DNA of 64,000 nucleotides from positions 916,623-980,622 of the forward strand of contig JASANH010000193.1 of assembly GCA_030248295.1 (NCBI GenBank), in the 5' to 3' direction. This document shows, one piece after another, positions 1 through 11,642 of this stretch (the first letter of the stretch is position 1; each line of letters begins with the position of its first letter). The notes under the pieces were generated by a model. It searched no databases, was not told where the DNA came from, and saw only the letters and a program-made list of their open reading frames with translations. The position numbers and the translations under genes were made by a program. Source of the stretch: Mesodorylaimus sp. YZB2_4. Lineage: Eukaryota > Nematoda > Enoplea > Dorylaimida > Dorylaimidae.

Positions 1-102
1 ATCCTGACCCTGGATCGGATCGGGATCGGGATCCAGGCGTAGGGTCGGATCGGTCGATTCTGGACGCGTATTGACCTCTGCGTGCATACTTTCCCGTTGC
101 AG
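1..102. other. GATCGG-rich low-complexity stretch, probably intron
   Basis: The first 60 bases are built from GGATCGG and GGATCC-like steps. The stretch ends in a pyrimidine-rich acceptor (TTCCCGTTGCAG) in front of the first recognisable exon, so it most likely lies in an intron of the gene that enters the window from the left. Similar GATCGG-rich runs recur near 54.7 kb and 55.7 kb. Confidence 0.4.
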
Positions 103-887
103 ACACTGAAAGTTGATGTTGATGTTGTACGGAGGACATCAATCGAAGTGCTGTTCGATTTGCTGTTGATATTTCGCTTGAAGCTGTATGACCAGGAGAA
201 TGTGGAAGCTGGAGCTGAAAATGAGAAAGACGATGGCAACGTTGCTAATAAGAAGTCCGCTCATACAATTGTTATCGAATTGCACAAAATTATGGATTCT
301 GACGTAAGCGCCACTTATTTCCTGTATCAATCATAAAGTACGTGCTAGTGTTTTTTCAGGACACTGATTTGCATAGCGTAGTCGAGGTAGGACTGGCGAA
401 AGTGGGATTATTTGCTCCTGAACTGATACCCAAAGAATGGAAGGGCGACACATTGGCGGAATCGGATAATAAAGTAGCGTGAGTTTGTATTGAATTTTTA
501 CTGTAGTTTTCTTTTTTAATTGCTTTTGTGGTCAGCGATTGGTTGACTTACTAAATTTCGGATTTATGTCTCGAGCAAGGTCAGTCAGTTGTAACGTAAC
601 TCTCAATTGGAGTCCTTGCTTTTCGGTTAACTGTATGTACGTTTACTTGCAGTGCGTGTTCAGTGTTTATTTTGATTGAGCTTGATAAAATGACAGTAAA
701 TGGATCATTGGGGCCATCAGAACTCCTGATGCCTGAACTTGAAAATGTTGAAGATTGCACATGGCGCGCGGTGTGGGAGAAAGTACTTGGGACATACGAA
801 GCTCCAGTTAAAAAAATTGATGTGCCGTCATCTCGTTCCCATATTCTTGGAATTAGGAGAACCAGGATCCCACAGCCCATACCTTGA
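103..887 (+). CDS. Condensin subunit CAP-G-like, 3' part (HEAT-repeat protein)
   Basis: Three exons fit in phase: 103-303, 360-478 and 653-887, with GT..AG introns and a stop at 885-887. The first exon reads LKVDVDVVRRTSIEVLFDLL, then LIFRLKLY. From memory this resembles the C-terminal HEAT region of condensin complex subunit 3 (NCAPG), where an ID..VR..AL.ALFDLLL.FG.KLF stretch is followed by a variable acidic insert and a LQT..AEGLAKL helix; here the counterpart helix is LHSVVEVGLAKVGLF. CAP-G is a non-SMC subunit that helps condensin bind DNA during chromosome condensation. The 5' exons lie outside the window. The third exon does not match the family well, so the real C-terminus may differ or the copy may be decaying. 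Confidence 0.5.
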
Positions 888-1061
888 CGATAGCACGGGG
901 TGGCTGATACTGTTTCTACAAGGGTCGCGTGGTACTCCAGGGGATTAGATGGCGGCCAATCACAGCATAGAGGTGTGCCCTTTACACTGCCGTACTGTCC
1001 AGCTGGGAAGGAGCCCTCCTTGTTTGTTGGTCGGTTGGTGCAGAGCGGTGACGAAGACGAG

Positions 1062-2269
1062 ATGTCGGCCAAGACGGAAGGCGATGCTCGAGTCAAGGCG
1101 ATCATGCAGAAGCTGAAGGAGGCCGCGTCGAGCAAGACGAGCGCGCTGCCGAGCAAGGACGAAGTGCATTGTCTGATCGATCGTGTGTCTGAGGTCTACC
1201 TGAGCGAGGAGACATTGGTCGAGGTCGAGCCACCGGTCACCCTGTGCGGCGATGTGCACGGCCAATTCGTCGACCTCGTGCGCCTGTTCGAGATCGGAGG
1301 CTGGCCCGATGGCAAGGAAGCCGCGCGGTACCTGTTCCTCGGTGAGTCGCCGCTCGGCTGCGGTCGCTCGCTGGCGGGCACACTCGTTGTTTCAGGCGAC
1401 TACGTTGACCGCGGTCCGCGGAGCATCGAGACCATCTGCCTGATGTTCGCCTACAAGATCCTGTACCCGAAGAACTTCTACATGCTCAGGGGCAACCACG
1501 AGAGTGGGATGATCAACCGAGTCTACGGCTTCTTCGACGACGTCATGCGCAACTACAACCAGGACATCGGCCTGTGGAACTCCTTCAACGTGAGCCCCAC
1601 TCGCCCGGCCTCGATCGGCGCTAACCCCTCTCTGCTTGCAGTACGCCTTCAACTGCATGCCGTTGGCGGGGCTGGTGAGCAAGCGCATCTTTTGCATGCA
1701 CGGCGGCCTGTCTCCCGAGCTCGAGTGCTTCGACCAAATCAAGCGTATCCAGCGTCCGATCGCCATCCCGGACTCCGGCCTCATCGCCGATCTCCTGTGG
1801 GCCGACCCGGACAGGACCGTCAGTGGTAAGCCCTGCTGGTCTGGCCAGGTGAACAGGACTGCGAGTGTGCTTGCAGGCTTTCAACGCAGCGCCCGAGGAG
1901 TGTCGCACGTGTTTGGTCCCGACGCCGTGCAAGAGTACTGCACCAAGTTGGAGATTGAACTGATCGCCAGGGCCCATCAGGTACAAGCAGACACGCTCCT
2001 CCGTGGGGCGTGGACCGAGGTCCCTGTTTCAGGTGGTCCCGAACGGGTACGAGTTCTTCGCGGGCAATCGATTGGTGACCTTGTTCAGTGCACCGGACTA
2101 CGGGGGCAAGTTCCGAAACCTGGCCATCCTGATGACTGTCGATCAGAATATGGGAATCAGCTTTAAGGTAGGAGAGCGTGACCGTCTGTCCGTCTGCATT
2201 CTGCAAAGCGTGTTCTCATTTCAGCAGCTCAAGTCGTCGTTGCCGCTGCCGTGGATGATGGGCAACTAG
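1062..2269 (+). CDS. PP1-type serine/threonine phosphatase catalytic subunit, divergent paralogue
   Basis: Six exons (1062-1341, 1396-1589, 1642-1825, 1877-1980, 2033-2167, 2225-2269) join in phase to a protein of about 313 residues, close to normal PP1 length. The metal-binding set of the PPP family is present: GDVHG, GDYVDRG, GNHE, the His of MHGGLSPEL and the His of RAHQ. The start is the first ATG of MSAKTEGDARVKAIMQKL, which aligns with the PP1 N-terminal helix. It departs from PP1 in the beta12-beta13 loop, SAPDYGGKF instead of SAPNYCGEF, so the Cys that microcystin modifies in PP1 is Gly. The C-terminal strand that forms the RVxF docking groove is also altered (NMGISFK in place of LMCSFQ), and there is no long C-terminal tail. 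Nematodes carry many such PP1-like genes, often sperm-expressed (family knowledge). A decayed relative lies at 47.4-48.9 kb. Confidence 0.88.
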
Positions 2270-4350
2270 TAGCCGAGAGAAGGGTCTGCCGAGGTCTGTG
2301 AAGACAGGATCCGTGGAAGATGGGTCTTGCAATGAGCTTGATGATTTTAATATGTTTGTGAGATGTGGTCGTAAAAACTGGGTGTGATGTTTTGTGGGGG
2401 GGTCTGTTATGGGTTAAGTTGAAGCACCATCACTAGTGATTGCGTATCAATTTTCGACTTATCAAATGAGAATTGCAACCTTGGAAGTGATGCCCATAAA
2501 AAGTGACGCTGAGCGGTGCTTTTGCGGTCCTCCGTTTAGAGACAATTGGTCACATTTGACTAACCCGACGAGGACCTTTTTTAGAAATCTGTAAAGCAAG
2601 AGATGTCATGTCTGCATGCGAGGGCGGCCTGGGTATCTGGCCATCCTTTGTTGGAACACGCGCGCCTGACTAGGGCTCTAAGCTTGGGGCTGCACTGATT
2701 TCGATCAGTTATGTCATGCTCGAATCGTCTTGGCCATTCAACTTCTGTCTTCTTCGTCACGTCCAATTCGCATGTAGCTAGAAAATAGAGTTTCTTATTC
2801 TCCTGAATCATGAAGGTAGATTGGTCTGCCAACGGAAAGTTTAATTGCAATGGACCTGAAACAGCTAGGCTTTTCTTAGTGCAAGCCAAAACCTGGAGAC
2901 CTAATTTGGGGTCTTTTTTGCGCTCTGTTTACGGGCCCATCAATCATTGTATTTAATTTCTCAAGAGCCAGTGACCAGCAGGCTAGGGACTAGTTGAAAG
3001 ACGAAACAATGTCCTATTTATCCTGGCACTCGTCTGTACAACTAAGTTTCAAGTTTTCCAAAAAAAACCGTGTTGATTTTTGGAAATACGGCATTTGAAA
3101 GAAGCTTTGGTAAAAAAAACAGCAGATTTGCATGGTTATTGCGAGGCTAGTTTTTGACGCAAAGTGTAACATCAACATCGAGCGTTCATGGTGAAGTAAC
3201 AGGCGTAATGGCATATGGCGTTCGTTTATGGCCTGACATTATCAATCATCGAGTTGACGTCTTGTGGACACAGCGAAGTCTTCGCCAAGCGGTGCATCGA
3301 AGCGTCGCGTTGTACAAAGCTTTTCTTTTTCAACATTCTCCCTAAAGGCTCGAAAAACACAGCAGTTCTTCCGCGTGGCTTCTCCAAACGAGTCGGCCGT
3401 TGGAAGGAGACGCGTTCGTCATTTACGCACCAATGAACCGTGCTTTCTATGTTTCACGCCCACTGTCGAAAGTATTGGTGCATTCCAGCAGACGAATCAA
3501 CCAAGCGTTGCGATTGCGTTGTTTGTACTATTCGAATCCGGGCTCATGCGGTTGCAGAGGAGAAGGTGCCATCATAACTCGTCTATGAGCTATACATAAA
3601 AAGGGTTCGGACGATGAAAATTTATCGACTTAGGCGCGGAACCAAAATCAGCGCAGTCCGGTGTTGCCTTTCACGAACATGATAAAGTCTTGGAATTGTG
3701 GAAAAGATAAAAACGTCAGCGAACAAATACGTAACAACTAGCGCGTGTATTCGCACACAGACTAGCCCCAATAAGTGCATATTATACGCTCGAGTAAGGG
3801 CCCTAATATGAAGTTTTTATTTGCGACTCTCAATGTCTACAGTCCATACTGACGCAGGCCGCGCTCTGTTTTCCATTGAAATCGGCCAAAATTTGGTCGC
3901 CTCGACTGCAGTCTGGTTTTTCAATCCGATGGACCGTTGGTCGTACGGTATCGATGCGGATGCATTTTTGTTCTAAACCAACCGTTCGGAACCTCGGGCC
4001 CCGAAGGCACGCCGTTATTCAAACCATAATCGGTATACCCGTGCACTGCGGGAACACCACGTACTGTGCCTTTGGGCGGTCCGGGCACTGAAGCGATCGA
4101 GCGACGGAGGTTTAGGGTATATTTTTTCGTGGCGTTCCAGCGCAGACTGTGCGGAAGGAGTAGGGCGCACGCGACTTTCCCTATCTGGCTCTACGATTGG
4201 GCCGAGTCACCTAAAATTTTACTGGCTACCCATATTCGGAGGTGTACACTCGCGCATATACGTCGACGCGCGGGTGCCCTTGGGTGACATTGGATGCTCA
4301 GAACGTTCGTCCGCTCCATTTCACTCGGTATCTGGGGCAGAAACCAGTCC
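2270..4350. other. Intergenic region, no gene seen
   Basis: No open frame here resembles a known family or has supporting splice structure. The stretch is AT-rich in parts and contains no clear repeat copies that I can match elsewhere in the window. It separates the PP1-like gene from the collagen promoter. Confidence 0.5.
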
Positions 4351-4357
4351 GATGGAC

Positions 4358-4365
4358 TATATATA
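4358..4365 (+). promoter_or_regulatory. TATA box of the collagen gene
   Basis: TATATATA sits about 95 bases upstream of the collagen start codon. Cuticle collagen genes usually have short promoters with a TATA box close to the ATG, so the position is right. No other core element could be assigned. Confidence 0.55.
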
Positions 4366-4458
4366 CGGCCATTGGTGGCCAGAACAATCACTCCAGTCCT
4401 CCAGGTGTAAGTCGTTGGAAAGGCAGAACTTGAGTAACACTCAGTAACGAATAGAAAT

Positions 4459-5948
4459 ATGGAGTCCGACGGCCGTGGAAAGGCCTACAAATTCGTGACT
4501 TACTCGGCTGTCACCTTCAGCGTGGTTTCCATCTTATCAGTATGCATCACTTTGCCGATGGTCTACAACTACGTCCAACACATCCAAGATTCTGTGGCCC
4601 AGGAAATGCAGTACTGCAAGGTAACCTCAACGATTCCTGCGCCGCCTCCAAACCGACGCTTACTTGGTTCCCTTATGCTTACAGGCGTCAGCCAAGGACG
4701 TGATGAGCGAAGTGAACCAATTTAGAACGGTCACCATTGCCCACGTTGCGCACAACCGAACGATCGCCAAGAGGCAGGCTGGATGCGACAGTAAGCCCTG
4801 TTTGCGTCTGCTTGCGCCCCTCAATTCTAATTACTTGCCCGCTTTTAGACTGCTGCTTGCCTGGTCTTCCTGGACCTCCAGGACGGCCCGGAAAGAACGG
4901 CAAACCAGGCAAACCTGGTGTTCCCGGAGCACCTGGCGTTCCTGGTCGCCCTCCATTGGAGATCTGCTCGGAAGTACCACCACCACCATGCAAGCCATGC
5001 CCACCAGGACCACCCGGACCACCTGGTCCACCTGGCGAACCTGGTACGTGCATTTCGCCGCGGGCAGATACAGTACACCCTCCCCACACGAGAAATTTTT
5101 ACATTCCGAGAAAGGGGCCAGCCGAGCGTGACTGCGTGTCGGTGTAAATAGAGCATAGCAATCTAGTTCTGGTTTCTCCTCGCCTTATACGGGGGGTACT
5201 CTGACACGTGTTCGAGAACAGTGAATTGCCAAAACAATCGAGGCGAATAACTAAACATACTTATTGTGTTTCAGGCGCACCCGGACCCAACGGCAACCCT
5301 GGCGCTCCTGGTATGTTTTTGCGTGATCTACATACTCGCGTCACGCTCCCTCAAATAATGGTTCTCCTTTCTTGCAGGAAAGGATGGCGGCAACGGACCA
5401 CCCGGCCCAGCTGGACCTAACGGCCCACCTGGCGCTCCAGGTATGCAATAGCACCGTACTTGCCATGCAACACCATCTAACATACATCCATTTCTTTGAC
5501 ACATAGGCAAGGACGGAGAGAAGGGACCACCTGGTCAACCAGCCGTCGCTGTCCCAGCCACCCCTGGCGACCCCGGACCCGCCGGAGAGAACGGCCCACC
5601 TGGTCCACCTGGTCAGAACGGCGCCCCAGGCCCAGATGGCGGACCCGGCACAGTACGCTTTTCTTCTGTTCAATTACTCATTTCTGAGCCTCACACTGTA
5701 TCTTTTGATTAGCCCGGAAACAAAGGCCCACCTGGCCCAGCTGGTCCACCCGGAAACGATGGTGCTCCAGGAGACAAAGGCCCTCCAGGCCCAGATGGTC
5801 CAAAAGGAGAGCCTGGAATTTGTCCCAAATATTGCGCAACCGGTAATACTCCAATCCTTTTGCCTCTTCGCCTTTACTAGAATGTTGTACATATAAGATG
5901 ATTCTTCTAGATGGCGGTGTCTTCTTCGAAGACGGAACAAGGCGATAA
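4459..5948 (+). CDS. Nematode cuticle collagen
   Basis: Eight exons (4459-4620, 4685-4790, 4849-5043, 5275-5310, 5378-5440, 5507-5652, 5713-5842, 5911-5948) join in phase to 291 residues, the usual size. Residues 1-60 form the nematode cuticle collagen N-terminal domain with one membrane or signal segment ([20 protein letters not shown]). A basic NRTIAKR site follows, the place where subtilisin-type proprotein convertases cut these precursors. Then come Cys-flanked Gly-X-Y blocks: a short one from about residue 92, [12 protein letters not shown], and the main interrupted triple helix. The protein ends [19 protein letters not shown], the family's typical C-terminal signature. It would be secreted by hypodermis and crosslinked into cuticle. 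The gene is unusually intron-rich for a cuticle collagen, since most have one to three introns. Confidence 0.95.
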
Positions 5949-8135
5949 GCGTTTTCAATCGACGTTGCGTCGCGTTTGTTATACTGACGAAAAACCGGTT
6001 GTCTTCATGTCAATTGTCGCCTTCATCTATTTTGTCATATTCAATGGCCAATTTTCTCAACCACAATCGACCATCCTCAATACTGCCGCTGCGTCCCCTT
6101 TCATTAGCTTCGGTGCCCTTTGAGAAATCGATTGATTCCGTGATCACAGATATTCCAAAAATTTTTGATTTAATCTCTTTCGGTTCTTAGCATCAGCAGC
6201 TTGCGTTTAGACTTTTGTAATGGGAACATGGCGTTTGTTTTTTGTCGATCACGGTTGTATCATATCGTTTCGCAAAAGGCACGAACTTACAGCACCCGTG
6301 CTCTAATCTTGTTCGTTTTCTATCTACACTTCCTTTGGCATCACAATAACAGTCCATCGAAGTCAGCATGGCTATGTCTTACAACAAAGCCATCAGTGCA
6401 TACTTGCATGCCTCGCTTACCCTCTAAACAAGCACTGCCTGTAGCTTCTGTTGCCTGAACATTATTGTTAGAACACAAACTGTCTTATCTTTTCCACGAA
6501 AGGGTGATATTACTGTAAAAGTCTGAAATCACGATTTAGCTGCTGGTTAATTGATATTCGTGCTCATTTAACATCTGGACCAATGAAAGGATCCGTAATC
6601 AAATCATCCGCATCCACATTCCTGACACAGCTAAATGCATTTCTATAGTCTAGTCACGCATTCCATTCGCTTCCTAGTCCGAAGTGGAAGAGGCCTAAAA
6701 AGTTCACTTTGGACGTAAATCCAGTTGGACATTGACAGAGCGATAGGACAAGGGAGCACTATGCACTACAATGCACTAGTATAAAAGACTCTACTTAGAT
6801 CCGCGCATTTTATCCTTCTTTTATTTGGGCTTTAAATCAGTAAAAACTATCTTTCTTTGTAATGGAAAAATCTTTTTTCGAAACGGTACTTGTAGAGTCT
6901 GAGTCACAAGTTCGTTACACATGACGAGCAAACTTTCGATCTCCTTTTTTTCTTGTTTTATGCTGTTCTGCGCTAAATAGCATTGGAAATGCGATTCATC
7001 CTGTGTTATTGTAATTGTACAAAACCAAACTAGTAAGCCTTTCGTCCGCTGCCACTGGGGAAGAATCCTAAAGCGCGTCCAGCAATTGGTGGGAGTTCTT
7101 TTTCAGTACTATCGTCCGAGACTTGCATTAGGGCCAAGACGCAGCAGCCTACGAAAATTCATTTTCCTTACATGGCCCAGTTTGGAAAGGTGGACACGAA
7201 TAGATTTCACAATATGGTAGACCTATTCGCTGTACGAGATTTATATAAAAGGAAGGATAAAAATAACGGCATTGGAGGAAAATAAATATTTTATAGAAAC
7301 TAGTTAACTAGAAGGCGTATTGCATTCGCAGGTGTCTGCCTTTTGTACCATTCTTCCTAGCCAGCACCAACTAAAGAACTAAGTGCTGACCGAAAAAAGG
7401 ACTCGCCCCTGATGACGAATAACTCCTACTCAAAAGTGCCACTAACAGAAGAATAGTACTTTATCGAGAAATAGCCCTTAATCGTAGAAAATGGGAATGA
7501 TTGGGGGAACATCTCATAGCCCTAGAGTAGTTTGTGAAAGGATACACTTTAAGCGTCTTCATAATTTAGCTGTCCATTTCTGTGGCTGTGGGCACAAAAA
7601 GTTCAGGAAATAAGAGCGGGTAGACCTCATTATACCATTGTCACAAAGGACGATTCGCCCTTGGCATTTCATTTCTTCATTTCATAGATGATATCCTATT
7701 TCATAGGCTATGATTTTTGTGCATCCAATTTTATAACCTGCCAATAGGAGAGTCCTCTTGAGAAGTGTGGACGCTACAAGCTTATAGGTAATCGAAACGT
7801 GTCCGTACTCATGCATTATTCAACGAGGGAGAGGAGTACAGGAAGTCGCCCCCACTCCCTGACACCAGATGACATTTAGGCAAGCGTAAATATTCGTATT
7901 CGCAGACTGGCTCGTAACATTGGACCAATGGTACCCGACCAGTGAAACATGAAGCCTTATATGAAAAGGTGGAGAATTTTATTGATCCCAAACCCTGGGT
8001 CGTATTCGCCTGGATGGCTCAGCTGCTAACGGGTAATTACTAACACAGAAAACAAGGGAAGCACGTGCGAAAGAGGCAAAACAGGATACGGCCTAGCCGT
8101 CGACATCGTAGTTGGTGGTAGTGCGAATAGCAATC
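5949..8135. other. Intergenic region, no gene seen
   Basis: About 2.2 kb without a supportable coding region. Sequence is AT-rich with no recognisable repeat family copy and no frame longer than expected by chance. Confidence 0.5.
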
Positions 8136-9690
8136 ATGTCGCTACCATCTTTGGACGACGTTGTCTTGGACGATTTACATCACTGGCTTGACGCAATTCC
8201 ATTTTCTCGATTGCGGAAATGTCTGGCCAGAGATTTTTCAGACGGAGGTAACCCCAGCGAGTTTTTCAATATCTCTTTTTTAGTTTCTCCGCAGAACTTG
8301 AAACAGTTTCCTGAGGCTGAGGTGGGAACTGGGTTATGGGAACATGAACGTGGGACTGTCTGGTGCAACACCTGTGTGATTTTAGAAAAGGATCAAGAAA
8401 GGGGTCTGACTGATGTAATAAATCCACATATGCCTGCGCATTTGGAACTGCCAGGCATCAAATCGTGAGCATTACGAGTGCATTATCGGTGCTCTATATG
8501 AATGTTCTTCCCTTAGTGTTGGTAGCCGAAATCGTGGCTCATTATTTACCACGATATGTCGACCTGAATGCGTTTTTACCAGCTAGTGCCACTGCGTTGA
8601 AAAAGTATAATTGGGAGACCCTGAATAGGTAACATCATTTTTAGCATCTTTCATCTGAAGTAGTTACGGTTTTTCATGCTCGCAGAAAAGTGTTCACGAA
8701 ATTAAACCTGCAAGTTCCTCGAAACGTCATCGATGGTGTGGTCACTTGCAAACCGGGTTCAATAGAATACGTCTTGGCAAATCTGCGAATGAAAATCGAT
8801 CTAGCATTGAAAAACTACGGAAAACGGCAAGTTGTAAGAAGAACTACGAGCAAAGGCAAGTCGTTGCTTTTTCTTCGGGGGGGGGGGCGCTTTATTGATT
8901 GATTTAATTAGCTCTACAGCCTCGTGATGCGCCCAGCCTGTTTAATTTCGCCAGACAGGAGGTTGATACGTCTCCCATATCTTTTTCATGATGCCATCTG
9001 GACTTGGTCTACGAAATTGCAATGGCCGTCTGTAAAATAAAAATCAGAACTATCGCATGAAGCACACATGCTTATTGAACATCTTTTCTCCTAGCCGTTT
9101 TGCTGTAGCTAGTAAATTGTTTGCATCTAGTTCCTTATTGGAAGGGAAAGATAGAAAGCGGGAAGACCCTTCACTCTGACACCACTAGATCAGATATGAG
9201 TAACAAGATCATCTTCAAGCACACTGGCATTTTTAAATTTTAGCGGGAAGCACGACTAATTTGCACTACGAACCGAGTATCAGCGGCAGCACTCTCTCAA
9301 TTTCGAGCGGTTCTTCACCCGCGGAACCCCGCAACGGGTATTGCCTTGGCTATGTGGATGTATGCGCGGATTTATTTCCATTATTTTTAGCCACAATATC
9401 GACAGCACTATCATAACTGCATCATATCCCAAGATGCCTGTGGAAGATGTGGTCCCGTCCGAGCTCCTGTATCTGGCACAACAACGGCTACTCGAAAAGG
9501 ATGAGCGTATTCAGGTAGGTGCTGTACGCAGAATGAAAATATTTAAGGCACTATGCTCAATAAACAAATTTTTCAGACCGCCGACGCTCGCATCAGACAT
9601 TTGGAACAACTGGTAGCCGTACAAGAGAGAAGGATCCAGTATCTCACAGAGCGGCTTCAACTGACTGGGGTGAATCAGGACAGCGCATAA
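8136..9690 (+). CDS. SPEF1/CLAMP-family calponin-homology microtubule-bundling protein
   Basis: Six exons (8136-8247, 8517-8628, 8686-8855, 9244-9337, 9391-9514, 9577-9690) give 241 residues, close to the 236 of human SPEF1. Residues 1-100 are the SPEF1-type CH domain: LHHWLDAIPFSRLRKCLARD, FSDG, VLVAEIVAHYLPRYVDLN, and NWETLNRKVF. A serine-rich linker follows, then a C-terminal coiled coil (LLYLAQQRLLEKDERIQ to RIQYLTERLQL) as in the family. SPEF1 binds and bundles microtubules in axonemal central pairs and in the cortex of some epithelial cells. Intron 3 (8856-9243) begins with GC rather than GT; only that donor keeps the frame into exon 4. The ATG at 8136 gives a natural start directly before the CH domain. 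Confidence 0.9.
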
Positions 9691-10797
9691 ATATACCAGT
9701 TCGCATAGCATACAGTATGTGCTGCGGACTTTGAGATTTCAGCTTTAGACTATGTATCTGTTGTCAGGCCAACTACTGAGCTATCTTACATAATGGTCTA
9801 AGTATAAGCCAAATATAATACATTTAAACGCTCGACAAAGGAGATGAGCTTGCCTCTCCCTTGAGACAATAGCACTTACTCTTGCTTATTGCATTTTTCC
9901 TGGCAATCCGAATGGACAAACGTGATCTGGTGATTGTGAGTCCTAACATGGAAGGAATAGACAAGGCAGGAAATACAAGTACTCGACCAGACTTCGTACA
10001 TTTTTGCCGCTGCATTCTTGGGGATGCTGCCAATCCGGTGACCAATCTGTCAAACTAAAGTTCCGCTGGTACACACGATTGAGAGTTGGCTATCTGCTTT
10101 CCGTTATCAAGGTTTATGAGGCACTTGATGTCAGTCGTAGTGGTGATGGCTTGCTTTGACGCCATCCATTCGACTGTTATGCCGTCATTACTTAGCAGCA
10201 ACTACTAGAGCAATAGAATAGAATGGTACGGCAGGATGCTAGGCCAATTTTAGTGGCATTCAGACCTGCTGGACTAGGATGTGTCTTGCTTTCAGGCTAA
10301 AAAATTCGTCGAGACGCTCCCCCAGACGGTCAAAGGAGATACAGTATGTTGAAAGATGAAGCGGATAAATTAGTTGCCCAGTTCTCCACTTTGGGTGCCG
10401 CTTGTGAAATCGATTAGATCGGGGAGATGGATGAATATGTTTGCGATTATCACAATTTCATCAGTTTTCTGAGGAGTCATGTTTCCGTAGCTCGAATTAT
10501 ATAAAAAGTTTTCCTGACCGTTGGTGTCGTGAGGTCGTGGGGCAACTTTCACCCAGTGCTGGTGAAGGCAGGAGAATATCCCTCGTGCCACAGCCGAAGT
10601 CGTCGCGATCGGTCACGTTGAGTTTTCCTGCATCACTTAATCCTATGTACTGTAGTTGGGCAAACAGCACTCAGGCTCCTCACAAAACGCATACATAATC
10701 GAAAACTTTCATTCCTCCTTGCATGGGCATTTTCCTCAGCAGAGACACAAGCAAGCATGCGAAACAGGTCCAAGCACGAATCGTCACATAAACAAGA
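9691..10797. other. Intergenic region, no gene seen
   Basis: No family match. A minus-strand open frame at 10370-10591 has no recognised domain and no supporting exon structure, so it is left uncalled. This stretch separates SPEF1 from the minus-strand gene whose stop lies at 10798. Confidence 0.45.
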
Positions 10798-11642
10798 TCA
10801 CTTCTTCAGCACAGATTGCTTTGTAGCCGGACTTTTCAAACGGAGTGACTTTCTTCCCGGGGAGGTTGGCTTCAACGACCAGCTCGACGACCCGGATGCC
10901 TCTTTGGGGGTTGTTATTGCGGATTTGATGAGAAGATCAGAAAGAGCACCGGCCACGATGATCAACGACTTTTTCTCTCCCACACCAGTCTCCCGAACAG
11001 ATGCCTCCTTGCTCCGCTTCGAGTCCGCAGGGTTTCCCACTGTCACTGACCTGGTCTTCGTTTCGGTGGCGATCGAGGATCCGCTCTTGACCATGGTCAC
11101 GGACGGTTTCTCCGCACCCTTACCCGAGCGTACACTGTCTGAAGAGGGCATCAGTTTCGGGTGTCGATCCATGGTTTGCCCGGGCGGCGAAGTTTCGAGA
11201 TCTTTGTCGGAGGGAACAATGATGGACAAATCTTCCTCTTCCTTGCCACCAGTCTTTCCTGCCACCTTGCCTGGGGATCGAGCAGTTGATGTCTTGCCCG
11301 AGGCGCGTCTTCGTCGTCGACACCAAAGTATAAGCAGGACGATCAAGACAATGATGATCACAACGACCAAGCCACCACCGACCGACAAACCCACAATCAG
11401 CACGAGCTGACTATTTTCTGGAAAACGGAACGTTTTTCCACATTTTTGAAGGCTCAGTTAATGCACGTACCTTCCTCCGTCGTGGCGATGTCACTGATCG
11501 AGGCTGTCAGTCCCAAAGCGTCGTGCTTGTCCGTCACGCCCGACATGCCTCGCACGGCCGTCGCCGGCATACCACGCCACATACTGGCAGATCTGTGAGG
11601 GTAGAGTGGGAGGAAGCACAGGAAAGTGTACAGTCCATTCAC
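10798..11642 (-). CDS. Putative type I single-pass membrane protein with basic Ser/Lys-rich tail
   Basis: Two exons on the minus strand (11642-11471 and 11417-10798) join in phase to 263 residues. The proposed start gives a weak signal peptide (MNGLYTFLCFLPLYPHRSAS) and a short external part of about 45 residues. A long hydrophobic helix follows at about residues 62-87 (GGGLVVVIIIVLIVLLILWC), ended by five arginines, as expected for a stop-transfer segment. The remaining 170 residues are rich in Ser, Lys and Thr, with SPGR and SPGK sites and a final SVLKK. I do not recognise the family. The upstream exon could extend further 5', so the N-terminus is uncertain. It is the first of several minus-strand genes of similar build up to 25 kb. 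Confidence 0.5.
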
